NCBI RefSeq assembly: GCF_029626035.1
Contig: NZ_JARUBE010000003.1
Span: forward strand, 124,001-188,000
Direction: 5' to 3'
DNA length: 64,000 nucleotides
Source: Micromonospora sp. WMMD980
Lineage (GTDB): Bacteria > Actinomycetota > Actinomycetes > Mycobacteriales > Micromonosporaceae
Of this stretch, positions 56,524-64,000 are shown piece after piece. The first letter of the stretch is position 1, and the number at the start of each line of letters is the position of its first letter. The notes under the pieces are model-generated. The model saw only the letters and a list, made by a program, of their open reading frames with translations. It ran no database searches and was not told the origin of the DNA. The translations under genes were made by a program, and so were the position numbers.

Positions 56524-57384
56524 TCAGGTGTCGGCGAAGACCTCGGCGAGCACCTGCGTCGTCGGGTCACCCTTCACCCGGGACCAGGTGCCCTGCTCGG
56601 CCGTCCACTCCAGGTTGCCGAAGCGGACTGACTTCACGCCGTGGTCGTCGGCGTGCGAGACCAGCCAGTGCGCGTACCGCCAGCCGCTGCGGTCGTCACC
56701 GGCCGGCACCGTCAGCCCGGTCAGGTTCGCCGCGGCGGTCAACCGGGGCAGGCCCCAGTCGAGCGTCAGGCCCTCCAGCGCCGCGCTGGCCGCGGCGGCC
56801 CCGCGCATGGTCGGCGTCGACCCGACCGTGCAGGCCACCGCGCCGGTCGCCTGGCCGAGCAACGCGCGGGTGAGGACCTCCGACTCGTCCGCCCACTTCT
56901 CATACGCCTCGGGGTAGGCCGACCGCTGCACCCGCTGCGCGGCCTCGGTGACCCGCATGTCCTGCCAGCCCTTGACCTTCTTCAACGCGGCGTAGAACTT
57001 CCGGGCCGCGTAGCGCGGGTCGCGGATCTCCTCCGGGGTGCCCCAGCCCTGGCTGGGGCGCTGCTGGAACAGGCCGAGCGAGTCCCGGTCGCCGTGCGCG
57101 ATGTTGCGCAGGTGCGACTCCTGGTAGGCGGTGGCCAGCGCCACCACCACGGCCCGTTCCGGCATCTGGCGCTGGATGCCGATGGCGGCGATGGTGGCCG
57201 CGTTGGCCATCTGGTCGGCGCCGAGCACCACCTCGCCGTCGGCCTGCACGGTGCAGGTCCGGCTGGCCAGCGGCAGCCGCAGGTGGTGACCGAACTGTTT
57301 GGTCACGAACCAGACCGCGAGCAGAGCCAGTACGCACACCACCACACCAGATGCCACGATCGACGCTCGCGTCCGCACCAGCAC
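56524..57384 (-). CDS. Membrane-anchored transglycosylase-like protein
   Basis: This 286-residue protein has an N-terminal transmembrane anchor (about 9-29). Its domain carries VALATAYQESHLRNIAHGDRDSLGLFQQRPSQGW, which resembles the active-site region of lysozyme-like lytic transglycosylases: a Glu in AYQESHL and the GLFQQRPSQGWG block. The remaining C-terminal half shows no recognised motif. Probably peptidoglycan-related, outside the membrane. The start may be GTG at 57384 or two codons downstream. Some databases call homologues heavy-metal transporters, which the sequence does not support. Confidence 0.8.
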   Translation of the reverse strand: MLVRTRASIVASGVVVCVLALLAVWFVTKQFGHHLRLPLASRTCTVQADGEVVLGADQMANAATIAAIGIQRQMPERAVVVALATAYQESHLRNIAHGDRDSLGLFQQRPSQGWGTPEEIRDPRYAARKFYAALKKVKGWQDMRVTEAAQRVQRSAYPEAYEKWADESEVLTRALLGQATGAVACTVGSTPTMRGAAAASAALEGLTLDWGLPRLTAAANLTGLTVPAGDDRSGWRYAHWLVSHADDHGVKSVRFGNLEWTAEQGTWSRVKGDPTTQVLAEVFADT

Positions 57385-57487
57385 CCCCAGTCCCGACAGT
57401 CCGACCAGCGTACGTCGCCGGCGCCGCTTCCCGACTCGGCCGACCGGCCTGCCTGCCGCCGCGTCACCGCGCCGTCACCGCGCGGTT

Positions 57488-57540
57488 GTTAACAAGGGGC
57501 CCCGCCTATGCCGGAGGCGTTAACAGGGGGCCCCGCCTTT
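57488..57540. repeat. GGGGCCCC-centred palindromic repeat, copy 6, touching a stop codon
   Basis: The element reads gttaacaaggggccccgcctatgccgg, then aggcgttaacagggggccccgccttt. Its end at 57540 is the first base of the complementary stop codon of the enoyl-CoA hydratase gene (57540-57542 on the plus strand). Both arms carry gttaac and GGGGCCCC. It separates that gene from the transglycosylase-like gene. Confidence 0.87.
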
Positions 57541-58325
57541 CATTCTCCGGTGGGCACCCACGCGGCCGGGCGCTTCTCGCGGAACGCGAGCACCCCCTCC
57601 CGCCCCTCGTCGGAGAGGAAGTAACCGGTGGAGAGCGCCGCCAACTCGGCGATCTCCGCCCGCAGGTCGGTCGCCGACGGCCGGCGCAGCAGTTCCTTCG
57701 CCCCGGCCAGCGCGGTCGGCGCCCCCTGCACCAGCGAGGCGCAGTAGCGCGCCACGGCGGCGTCCAGCCCGTCCGCCGGCACCGCGGCGGTGACCAGCCC
57801 GATCTCGGCGGCCCGCCGCCCGTCGAACGTGTCACCGGTCAGATACAGCTCGGCGGCGGCCCGCGGGCTCAGCCGGGGCAGCACGGTCGCCGAGATGACC
57901 GCCGGGATCACGCCGATCCGCACCTCGGTGAACGCGAACGTGGCCTCCTCGGCGCAGACCGCCAGGTCGGCGGCGGCGATCAGGCCGAGTCCGCCGGCCC
58001 GGGCCGGCCCGGCGATCTTGGCCAGCACCGGCTTCGGGCACTCCCGCACGGCGGCCAGCACGTCGCCGAGCATCCCGGCCGGCACGGTGCCGCTGGCGTA
58101 CGCGGCGGCGGTCTCCTTCAGGTCGGCGCCGGAGCAGAACACCGGGCCGGTGTGATCGAGCACGATCGCCCGGACCGTGTCGTCGGCGACCGCCGCGGCC
58201 AGCCCGGCCAGCAGCTCGGTCATCAGCGGGGTGGAGAGCGCGTTGCGGTTGTGCGGGCTGTCCAGGGTGAGGGTGGTCACCCCGCGGGCCGTGGCGACCC
58301 GCACGAGAGCGTCCGGAGAGGTCAT
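57540..58325 (-). CDS. Enoyl-CoA hydratase/isomerase family protein
   Basis: This 261-residue crotonase-fold protein has the oxyanion-hole residues in HNRNALS and GPARAGGLGLIAA, and CSGADLKE in the first loop. Substrate is unknown; a beta-oxidation or polyketide-related role is possible. The ATG at 58325 (MTSPDALV) is preferred over two in-frame starts upstream, which would overlap the hemW start. It is divergent from hemW, with 19 bp between the starts, so both transcripts must have very short or no leaders. Confidence 0.92.
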   Translation of the reverse strand: MTSPDALVRVATARGVTTLTLDSPHNRNALSTPLMTELLAGLAAAVADDTVRAIVLDHTGPVFCSGADLKETAAAYASGTVPAGMLGDVLAAVRECPKPVLAKIAGPARAGGLGLIAAADLAVCAEEATFAFTEVRIGVIPAVISATVLPRLSPRAAAELYLTGDTFDGRRAAEIGLVTAAVPADGLDAAVARYCASLVQGAPTALAGAKELLRRPSATDLRAEIAELAALSTGYFLSDEGREGVLAFREKRPAAWVPTGE

Positions 58326-58344
58326 GCCGGGCACACTAGTGGCC

Positions 58345-59568
58345 ATGCCCGGCGTCCTTCCAGAAGGCGAACCCGTCCCGCGCGACGGGTCGCTGCCCGA
58401 CACCGCCCGACGCGCCGTCGGCGCGCGCGGCTTCGGGGTCTACGTGCACGTCCCGTTCTGCGCCAGCCGCTGCGGGTACTGCGACTTCAACACCTACACG
58501 GCGGCCGAGCTGGGCGGCGGGGCGAGCCGGGAGACGTACGCCGACACCGTGCTGGCCGAGCTGGCGCTCGCCGCCCGGGTGCTGGGCGACTCCCCGCCGC
58601 CGCGGGTGGACACCGTCTTCGTCGGCGGCGGCACCCCGACCCTGCTGCCCGCCGACGACCTGGCCCGGATCCTCGACGGCATCGACCGCACCTGGGGGCT
58701 GGCCGCCGACGCCGAGGTGACCACCGAGGCCAACCCCGAGTCGGTGACCCCGGAGTCGCTGAAGACGCTGCGGGCGGCCGGCTACACCCGGATCTCGCTG
58801 GGCATGCAGTCGGCCGCGCCGGGCGTGCTCGCGGTGCTCGACCGGCGGCACGGCGCGGGCCGGGCCACCGCCGCCGCGCGGGAGGCGCGCGACGCCGGGT
58901 TCGACCACGTGAACCTGGACCTGATCTACGGCACGCCGGGGGAGACGGCCGACGACTTCGCCGCCTCGCTGGCCCAGGTCATCGACGCCGGGGTGGACCA
59001 CGTCAGCGCGTACGCCCTGATCGTGGAGGACGGCACCCGGCTGGCCGCGCGGATGCGCCGGGGCGAACTGCCGTACCCCTCCGACGACGTGGCGGCGGAT
59101 CGCTACCTGGCCGCGGAGGCGGCGCTGGGCGCGGCCGGCTTCTCCTGGTACGAGGTGTCGAACTGGGCCCGGTCGGAGGCGGCGGCCTGCCGGCACAACC
59201 TGCTCTACTGGACCGGCGCCGACTGGTGGGGCCTGGGCCCGGGGGCGCACAGCCACGTCGGCGGGGTGCGCTGGTGGAACGTCAAGCACCCGGCGGCGTA
59301 CGCGGAGCGGCTGGCCGCCGGCGCGTCGCCCGCGCTGGCCCGGGAGCGGCTCACCGGCGACGAGCGGCACATGGAGGACGTGATGCTGCGACTGCGGCTC
59401 GCCTCCGGGCTGCCGCTGGACGTGCTGGACGACGCCGGCCGCGCCGGCGCCGAACGGGCCCGGGCCGGCGGGCTGCTCGACCCCGGCGCGTACGCCGAGG
59501 GGCGGGCCGTGCTCACGCTGCGCGGCCGGCTGCTCGCCGACGCCGTCGTGCGCGACCTGCTGCCCTGA
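58345..59568 (+). CDS. hemW: Heme chaperone HemW (radical SAM)
   Basis: The 407-residue protein has the radical SAM cluster CASRCGYCDF (CX3CX2C), the VGGGTPTLL motif and a HemN-like C-terminal domain. It belongs with HemW, which carries heme and transfers it to respiratory enzymes, rather than with true coproporphyrinogen oxidase HemN. The ATG at 58345 has no ribosome-binding site, in agreement with leaderless expression. It ends at a bidirectional terminator. Confidence 0.95.
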   Translation: MPGVLPEGEPVPRDGSLPDTARRAVGARGFGVYVHVPFCASRCGYCDFNTYTAAELGGGASRETYADTVLAELALAARVLGDSPPPRVDTVFVGGGTPTLLPADDLARILDGIDRTWGLAADAEVTTEANPESVTPESLKTLRAAGYTRISLGMQSAAPGVLAVLDRRHGAGRATAAAREARDAGFDHVNLDLIYGTPGETADDFAASLAQVIDAGVDHVSAYALIVEDGTRLAARMRRGELPYPSDDVAADRYLAAEAALGAAGFSWYEVSNWARSEAAACRHNLLYWTGADWWGLGPGAHSHVGGVRWWNVKHPAAYAERLAAGASPALARERLTGDERHMEDVMLRLRLASGLPLDVLDDAGRAGAERARAGGLLDPGAYAEGRAVLTLRGRLLADAVVRDLLP

Positions 59569-59607
59569 CCGGTCCGGTCGGCCGAGGACCTCGGCCGACC
59601 GGACCGG
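59569..59607. terminator. Bidirectional terminator between hemW and DUF4870
   Basis: A perfect 17-bp stem (59569-59585 with 59591-59607) with a 5-nt loop (ggacc) starts at the hemW stop and ends just before the stop of the convergent gene. Confidence 0.9.
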
Positions 59608-59608
59608 G

Positions 59609-60268
59609 TCACTTGGTGAAGCTGTAGCTCATCGGGTAGCGGTAGAGCACGCCGTCGTTCGCCTTGACGCCGCCGATGATGCCGAAGATCAGCGGCACCA
59701 GCCAGACGAGCATCGGGACGAAGAACAGGATGCCGCAGGTGACGAGCGTGAGCACCCAGGCCAGCACGCCGGCGACGGCCCAGGTGATCTGGAAGTTCAG
59801 CGCCGCCACGGCGTGCGCGCGGACGGTCGGCGACTGCTGCCCCCGGGTCATCAGCGCGATCAGCGGGGCGACCCAACCGAGGAGGCCACCACCGATGATC
59901 ACGCCGGCGGCGCCGCCGAAGTGCGCGACCAGGGCCCAGGTCTTCTCGTCGTTGTTGGCGTAGGCGGCCGGGCCGTAGGCGCCGCCGGCGGGGTAGCCGG
60001 CACCGTAGCCCGGCGCGCCGCCGCCCGGCGGCGGGTAGCCGCCCGGGGGAGGGTAGCCGCCCGGCGGGGGGTAGCCGCCCGCCGGAGGTTGGCCGCCCGG
60101 GGGCGGATAGTCACCGGGCGGGGGATAGCCGCCTCCGCCCGGAGCCCCGGACAGTGGTGCGGTGGGGGGCTCGTCGGTCGGCGACGAGCCGTAGGGGGCC
60201 GACGGCGAGGTCGGGTCGGGCTGGGGGTTGGGATCCCCCGCTCCGGGCGGGCGAGGAGGTTCAGTCAT
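59609..60268 (-). CDS. DUF4870 membrane protein with Pro/Gly repeats
   Basis: This 219-residue protein has an N-terminal Pro/Gly-rich tail with several GGYPPP repeats (residues about 45-85), then three or four hydrophobic helices. The DUF4870 pattern includes WALVAHFGG and HAVAALNFQI, then VPLIFGIIGGVKAN. The ATG at 60268 has GGAGG 6 nt upstream. Function unknown. It is divergent from hrcA. Confidence 0.93.
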   Translation of the reverse strand: MTEPPRPPGAGDPNPQPDPTSPSAPYGSSPTDEPPTAPLSGAPGGGGYPPPGDYPPPGGQPPAGGYPPPGGYPPPGGYPPPGGGAPGYGAGYPAGGAYGPAAYANNDEKTWALVAHFGGAAGVIIGGGLLGWVAPLIALMTRGQQSPTVRAHAVAALNFQITWAVAGVLAWVLTLVTCGILFFVPMLVWLVPLIFGIIGGVKANDGVLYRYPMSYSFTK

Positions 60269-60395
60269 GCACGTCACGGTAGGTCCCGGAAGCAAGCGAC
60301 ACCAGGGCTGTTCGGCCCCGGCGCGCCGGGCCGTACCGGCGGGCGGACCGGGGGTCCGGCACTGATCATCGCGTCGGCGGGGGTGCCGACGTAGA

Positions 60396-60422
60396 CTGGC
60401 ACTCGCTACAGTCGAGTGCCAG
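60396..60422 (+). promoter_or_regulatory. CIRCE element (HrcA operator)
   Basis: ctggcactc (60396-60404), 9-nt spacer, gagtgccag (60414-60422). This is the CIRCE architecture (TTAGCACTC-N9-GAGTGCTAA) with TTA/TAA replaced by CTG/CAG. It lies 54 bp before hrcA, so HrcA should repress its own operon at normal temperature. Confidence 0.93.
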
Positions 60423-60476
60423 CCGCCCGGCGGATGCCGCGCGTCGCCCGGCCGAGGTGCGTCAGGAGGTGGGGAG

Positions 60477-61502
60477 ATGGGTCTCGACGACCGCAAGCTC
60501 GCCGTGCTGCGCGCCATCGTCGAGGACTACGTCTCGACGCAGGAGCCGGTGGGCAGCAAGGCCCTCGTCGAGCGGCACCAGCTCGGCGTCTCGCCGGCGA
60601 CCGTGCGCAACGACATGGCGGTGCTGGAGGAGGAGGGCTACATCCGGCAGCCGCACACCAGTGCCGGCCGGGTGCCCACCGACCGCGGCTACCGCCTCTT
60701 CGTCGACCGGCTCTCCCGGGTCAAGCCGCTCAGCCCGGCCGAGCGCCGGGCGATCGAGCGTTTCCTGGTCGGCGCGGTCGACCTCGACGACGTGGTGCAC
60801 CGCACGGTCCGGCTGCTGGCCCAGCTGACCCGGCAGGTCGCGGTGGTGCAATATCCCAGCCTGGCCCGGTCCAAGGTGCGCCACCTGGAGCTGGTGCCGA
60901 TCTCCACCACCCGGCTCATGGTCGTCATGATCGCCGACACCGGGCGGGTCGAGCAGCGGCTCGTCGAACTGCCCGGGCCGGTCCCCGCCGAGCACGTGAC
61001 CGACCTGCGCCGGCTGGTCAACGAGAAGCTGGTCGGCAGCCAGCTCGCCGAGACGCCGCCGCTGGTGCAGGCACTGGTCGAGGAGTCCGCGCCGCACCTG
61101 CGGCCGGCCATGACGACGCTCTCCACGGTGCTGCTGGAGACGCTCGTCGAACGGCACGAGGAACGGATCGCGCTGGCCGGCACCGCCAACCTCACCCGGG
61201 GCGGCCTGCTCGACTTCCAGGGCTCGCTGCGCCCCATCCTGGAGGCGCTCGAGGAGGAGGTCGTGCTGCTCAAGCTGATCGGCGAGACGGAACCGAGCAA
61301 CACCACCCGGGTGCTCATCGGCGACGAGAACGAGATCGACAACCTGCGGGCCGCCTCGGTGGTCAGCACCGGATACGGGCCGGGCGCCACCATCGTGGGC
61401 GGGCTCGGCGTGCTCGGGCCGACCCGGATGGACTACCCCGGCAATATCGCCATGGTGAGGGCCGTGGCACGCTACGTGGGCGAGCTGCTGGCCCAGAACT
61501 GA
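60477..61502 (+). CDS. hrcA: Heat-inducible transcription repressor HrcA
   Basis: This 341-residue DNA-binding repressor has a winged-helix N terminus ([19 protein letters not shown]), the [13 protein letters not shown] segment and a C-terminal effector domain ending [19 protein letters not shown]. It binds CIRCE. GGAGG lies upstream of the ATG. It forms the operon hrcA-dnaJ-rsmE, as in other actinobacteria. Confidence 0.98.
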   Translation: MGLDDRKLAVLRAIVEDYVSTQEPVGSKALVERHQLGVSPATVRNDMAVLEEEGYIRQPHTSAGRVPTDRGYRLFVDRLSRVKPLSPAERRAIERFLVGAVDLDDVVHRTVRLLAQLTRQVAVVQYPSLARSKVRHLELVPISTTRLMVVMIADTGRVEQRLVELPGPVPAEHVTDLRRLVNEKLVGSQLAETPPLVQALVEESAPHLRPAMTTLSTVLLETLVERHEERIALAGTANLTRGGLLDFQGSLRPILEALEEEVVLLKLIGETEPSNTTRVLIGDENEIDNLRAASVVSTGYGPGATIVGGLGVLGPTRMDYPGNIAMVRAVARYVGELLAQN

Positions 61503-61559
61503 CCAGTCAGGGCCGACGACCGGCGCGGACGTGAGACGAACATGAGGACACCAGACGCA

Positions 61560-62702
61560 GTGGCCAGGGACTACTACGGCATTCTCGGCGTGAGCCGGGA
61601 CGCCTCCGACGACGACATCAAGCGTGCCTACCGCAAGCTGGCGCGGCAGTACCACCCGGACGTCAATCCGGACCCGGAGGCACAGGAGAAGTTCAAGGAC
61701 ATCAACGCCGCGTACGAGGTCCTCTCGGACGACCGGAAGCGGCAGATCGTCGACCTGGGCGGTGACCCGCTCGCCCCGGGTGGTGGCGGCGCGGGCCCGG
61801 GTGGCCCGGGCGGCGCCGGCCCGTTCGTCGGCTTCCAGGACATCATGGACGCGTTCTTCGGCGGCGCGGCGGGCGGCAGCCGGGGTCCCCGGCCGCGCAC
61901 CCGGCCGGGCGCCGACGCGATCCTGCGCCTGGAGCTGGACCTCAACGAGACCGCGTTCGGCGTCGAGGCGCCGATCACCGTCGACACCGCGGTGCTCTGC
62001 ACCACCTGCTCCGGTGCCGGCACCGCCGCCGGCACCCACCTGGCGACCTGCGAGGCGTGCGGTGGTCGGGGCGAGGTGCAGTCGGTGCAGCGGACGTTCC
62101 TCGGCCAGGTGGTCTCCGCCCGGCCGTGCACCGTCTGCCAGGGCTACGGCACCACGATCCCGCACCCCTGCCCGACCTGCGCCGGCGACGGCCGGGTGCG
62201 CACCCGCCGCTCGCTGACCGTCAAGATCCCGGCCGGCGTCGAGGACGGCATGCGGATCCGGCTGGCCCAGCAGGGCGAGGTCGGCCCGGGCGGCGGCACC
62301 GCCGGCGACCTCTACGTCGAGATCCACGAACGGACCCACGACGTCTACTCCCGCAAGGGCGACGACCTGCACTGCCGGGTCACCGTGCCGATGACCGCCG
62401 CCGCGCTCGGCACCCGGCTGACCATCAAGACGCTCGACAGCGAGGAGGTCGTCGACGTCAAGCCGGGCACCCAGCCCGGCAGCACGCTGCGGCTGCGCGC
62501 CCGCGGCGTGCCGCACCTGCGCGGCACCGGTCGGGGCGACCTCTACGTCCACCTGGACGTGCGCACCCCGACCAAACTCGACGCCGACCAGGAGCGGATG
62601 CTGCGCGACTTCGCCAAGACCCGGGGCGAGGAGGTCGCCGAGCTGACCAAGCAGGGCGGCTTCTTCTCCCGGATGCGTGACGCCTTCAACGGGCACGCCT
62701 GA
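61560..62702 (+). CDS. dnaJ: Chaperone DnaJ (second copy type, DnaJ2)
   Basis: This Hsp40 co-chaperone of DnaK has 380 residues. It has the J domain ([11 protein letters not shown] at the loop), a G/F-rich region, four zinc-binding repeats CXXCXGXG ([32 protein letters not shown]) and the C-terminal substrate domain. I choose GTG 61560, because homologues begin (M)[13 protein letters not shown] 61542 is an in-frame alternative. It lies 57 nt after hrcA. Confidence 0.95.
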   Translation: MARDYYGILGVSRDASDDDIKRAYRKLARQYHPDVNPDPEAQEKFKDINAAYEVLSDDRKRQIVDLGGDPLAPGGGGAGPGGPGGAGPFVGFQDIMDAFFGGAAGGSRGPRPRTRPGADAILRLELDLNETAFGVEAPITVDTAVLCTTCSGAGTAAGTHLATCEACGGRGEVQSVQRTFLGQVVSARPCTVCQGYGTTIPHPCPTCAGDGRVRTRRSLTVKIPAGVEDGMRIRLAQQGEVGPGGGTAGDLYVEIHERTHDVYSRKGDDLHCRVTVPMTAAALGTRLTIKTLDSEEVVDVKPGTQPGSTLRLRARGVPHLRGTGRGDLYVHLDVRTPTKLDADQERMLRDFAKTRGEEVAELTKQGGFFSRMRDAFNGHA

Positions 62703-62703
62703 C

Positions 62704-63438
62704 GTGTCGGCGCCGCTGTTCCTGGTCGAGGCGCTGCCCACCGGTGACACGGTGACGCTGGACGGCCCGGAGGGGCATCACGCGGCCACCGTGCAGCGGC
62801 TGCGCGTCGGCCAGGAGCTGCTGCTCGCCGACGGCCGGGGCGGCACCGCCGCCGCGGTGGTCACCGCCGTCGGCCGGGGCGCCCTCGACCTGCGGATCAC
62901 CGACCGGGGGTACGCCGACGCGTGCGTCCCCCGGCTGGTCGTGGTGCAGGGGATCGCCAAGGGCGACCGGGGCGAGCTGGCCGTGCAGGCGATGACCGAG
63001 GTCGGGGTGGACGAGATCGTCCCCTGGGCGGCGGCCCGCTCGGTGGCGCAGTGGCGCGGCGACCGGGGCGTACGGGCCCGGGAGAAGTGGGCCTTCACCG
63101 CCCGGGAGGCCGCCAAGCAGGCCCGCCGCCCGTGGCTGCCGGTGGTGGCCGGCGCCCCGGACGAGTCCACCGCCACGGTGGCTCGGCGGATCGCCGGCGC
63201 CGCCGCGACGTTCGTGCTGCACGAGGAGGCCGCCGAGCGGCTGACCGCGGCCGAGCTGCCGCCGACGGGCGAGATCGTCCTGGTGGTCGGCCCGGAGGGC
63301 GGCATCGCCGACGAGGAGCTGGCCGCGTTCCGCGAGGCGGGCGCTCGCAGCGTCCGGCTCGGGCCGTCCGTGCTGCGCACCTCGACCGCCGGGGTGGCCG
63401 CGCTCAGCGTGCTCGCCGCCCGCCTCGGTCGCTGGTGA
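62704..63438 (+). CDS. rsmE: 16S rRNA (uracil-1498-N3)-methyltransferase
   Basis: This 244-residue SPOUT methyltransferase has the PUA-like N-terminal part and the knot with VVGPEGGIADEE and GPSVLRTSTAGVAAL, the SAM-binding deep trefoil knot. The GTG at 62704 starts 1 nt after the dnaJ stop; an in-frame GTG at 62677 inside dnaJ is possible. Methylates m3U1498 in the 30S subunit. Third gene of the hrcA operon. Confidence 0.96.
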   Translation: MSAPLFLVEALPTGDTVTLDGPEGHHAATVQRLRVGQELLLADGRGGTAAAVVTAVGRGALDLRITDRGYADACVPRLVVVQGIAKGDRGELAVQAMTEVGVDEIVPWAAARSVAQWRGDRGVRAREKWAFTAREAAKQARRPWLPVVAGAPDESTATVARRIAGAAATFVLHEEAAERLTAAELPPTGEIVLVVGPEGGIADEELAAFREAGARSVRLGPSVLRTSTAGVAALSVLAARLGRW

Positions 63439-63439
63439 C

Positions 63440-64000
63440 TCAGGGGCGCGGGAAGATCGGCACCGGCGGCTCCTCGGGGCCCAGGTCCAGGCCCGCCGGG
63501 CCGATGATCAGCGGGTCGGGCGTGCCGACCACGTCGACGTCCTTGCCGTCGTAGTCGAACCGGTGCAGCACGTGCCGGATCGCCTCCAGCCGGGCCCGCT
63601 TCTTGTCGTTGCTCTTCACCACCGTCCACGGCGCGTCGGCGGTGTCGGTCCAGAAGAACATCGCCTCCTTGGCCTCGGTGTACTCGTCCCAGCGGTCGAG
63701 TGAGGCCAGGTCCATCGGGGACAGCTTCCACTGCCGGACCGGGTCCACCTTGCGCACCACGAACCGGGTGCGCTGCTCGTTGCGCGACACCGAGAACCAG
63801 AACTTGACCATCCGGATCCCGGAGCGCACCAGCATCCGCTCCAGGTCCGGGGCCTGCCGCAGGAACTCCAGATATTCGGTACGCGAACAGAAGCCCATCA
63901 CCCGTTCCACCCCGGCCCGGTTGTACCAGGACCGGTCGAACAGCACCATCTCGCCGGCGGTCGGCAGGTGCGCCAGCCAGCGCTGGAAGTACCACTGGCC
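63440..64000 (-). CDS. ppk2: Polyphosphate kinase 2, partial (N terminus outside window)
   Basis: The C-terminal 186 residues of a PPK2 family protein are visible. It has FDRSWYNRAGVERVMGF (the Walker B and lid region), VKFWFSVSRNEQRTRF, LSPMDLASLDRW and WTVVKSNDKKRAR. Reading upstream to 64000 gives GQWYFQRWLAHLPTAGE, so the gene continues. The enzyme transfers phosphate from polyphosphate to nucleotides; donor and acceptor direction cannot be told. It converges on rsmE with 1 nt between the stop codons. Confidence 0.93.
   Translation of the reverse strand, partial: GQWYFQRWLAHLPTAGEMVLFDRSWYNRAGVERVMGFCSRTEYLEFLRQAPDLERMLVRSGIRMVKFWFSVSRNEQRTRFVVRKVDPVRQWKLSPMDLASLDRWDEYTEAKEAMFFWTDTADAPWTVVKSNDKKRARLEAIRHVLHRFDYDGKDVDVVGTPDPLIIGPAGLDLGPEEPPVPIFPRP

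Noticed and set aside
60462..62750. A 762-codon minus-strand frame opposite hrcA-dnaJ
   Set aside because: hrcA and dnaJ are unmistakable on the plus strand.

Overview
The window is high-G+C actinobacterial chromosome. It most resembles Micromonospora or a close relative (Micromonosporaceae). The basis is the codon usage, the frequent GTG starts, the 23S rRNA with the insertion typical of high-G+C Gram-positives, the gene order (valS-folC-DUF4233-ndk, rng-rplU-rpmA-obgE, nadD-rsfS-phosphatase-degV-comEA-comEC-holA-rpsT-lepA-hemW-hrcA-dnaJ-rsmE), and a GGGGCCCC-centred intergenic palindrome that I associate from memory with this group. The genus is an inference; the phylum is secure. Most of the window is conserved housekeeping chromosome, not a mobile island: I see no integrase, transposase, phage, CRISPR array or tRNA gene. 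Layout: 1-2300 is the 3' part of an rRNA operon (23S, 5S, terminator). 2300-9300 holds valS-folC-DUF4233 as an overlapping operon, a membrane protein fused to a VOC domain, and ndk. 9300-10700 is an ECF41-type sigma factor overlapping its AhpD/carboxymuconolactone-decarboxylase partner. 10700-16600 has ileS behind a translational T-box riboswitch, a lysophospholipid acyltransferase, and a proline-rich anchored protein (apparently frameshifted) paralogous to the protein at 2320. 16700-26350 encodes a TIGR03960 radical SAM protein and its TIGR03936 partner, separated by a three-gene insertion (WXG100-like protein, Gly-rich WXG-like protein, mycosin protease), then RNase E/G. 26400-29300 has a lipoprotein-like gene and rplU-rpmA-obgE. 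29300-37250 is an accessory stretch: GNAT acetyltransferase, DUF4383, a three-gene envelope cluster (Ala/Gln-rich protein, holin-like DUF1469, DUF3618), a CYP152-type P450 peroxygenase, small actinobacterial proteins and pepN. It sits where proB-proA lie in many other actinobacteria. 37300-46540 runs nadD-rsfS-histidine phosphatase-degV-SDR, a minus-strand pair of small actinobacterial proteins, comEA-comEC behind two perfect DnaA boxes, holA and a small membrane protein. 46780-50160 has a secreted CBM2/Cip1-like protein, rpsT, a phosphotransferase and a DUF4240 protein. 50257-56512 has lepA, a tandem duplication of a GlsB/YeaQ-type membrane-protein gene, and a sugar ABC transporter lacking its ATPase. 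56500-64000 has a transglycosylase-like protein, an enoyl-CoA hydratase diverging from hemW, a DUF4870 protein, CIRCE-controlled hrcA-dnaJ-rsmE, and a partial PPK2. Functionally, translation and ribosome biogenesis dominate: two tRNA synthetases, L21, L27, S20, ObgE, RsfS, LepA, RsmE and RNase E/G. DNA uptake (comEA, comEC), heat-shock control and cell-envelope proteins are interspersed. Genes are often joined by 4-nt ATGA or GTGA overlaps, and several begin 6-8 nt after a TANNNT -10 box, a leaderless arrangement. The most unusual items are the palindrome family that overlaps or abuts stop codons, the orphan mycosin trio, a possible ATC start codon, the frameshift in the 15-16.5 kb gene, the tandem gene-plus-leader duplication, and the DnaA boxes upstream of comEA. 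I do not see a convincing wholly new multi-gene system. The mycosin trio is the nearest candidate.
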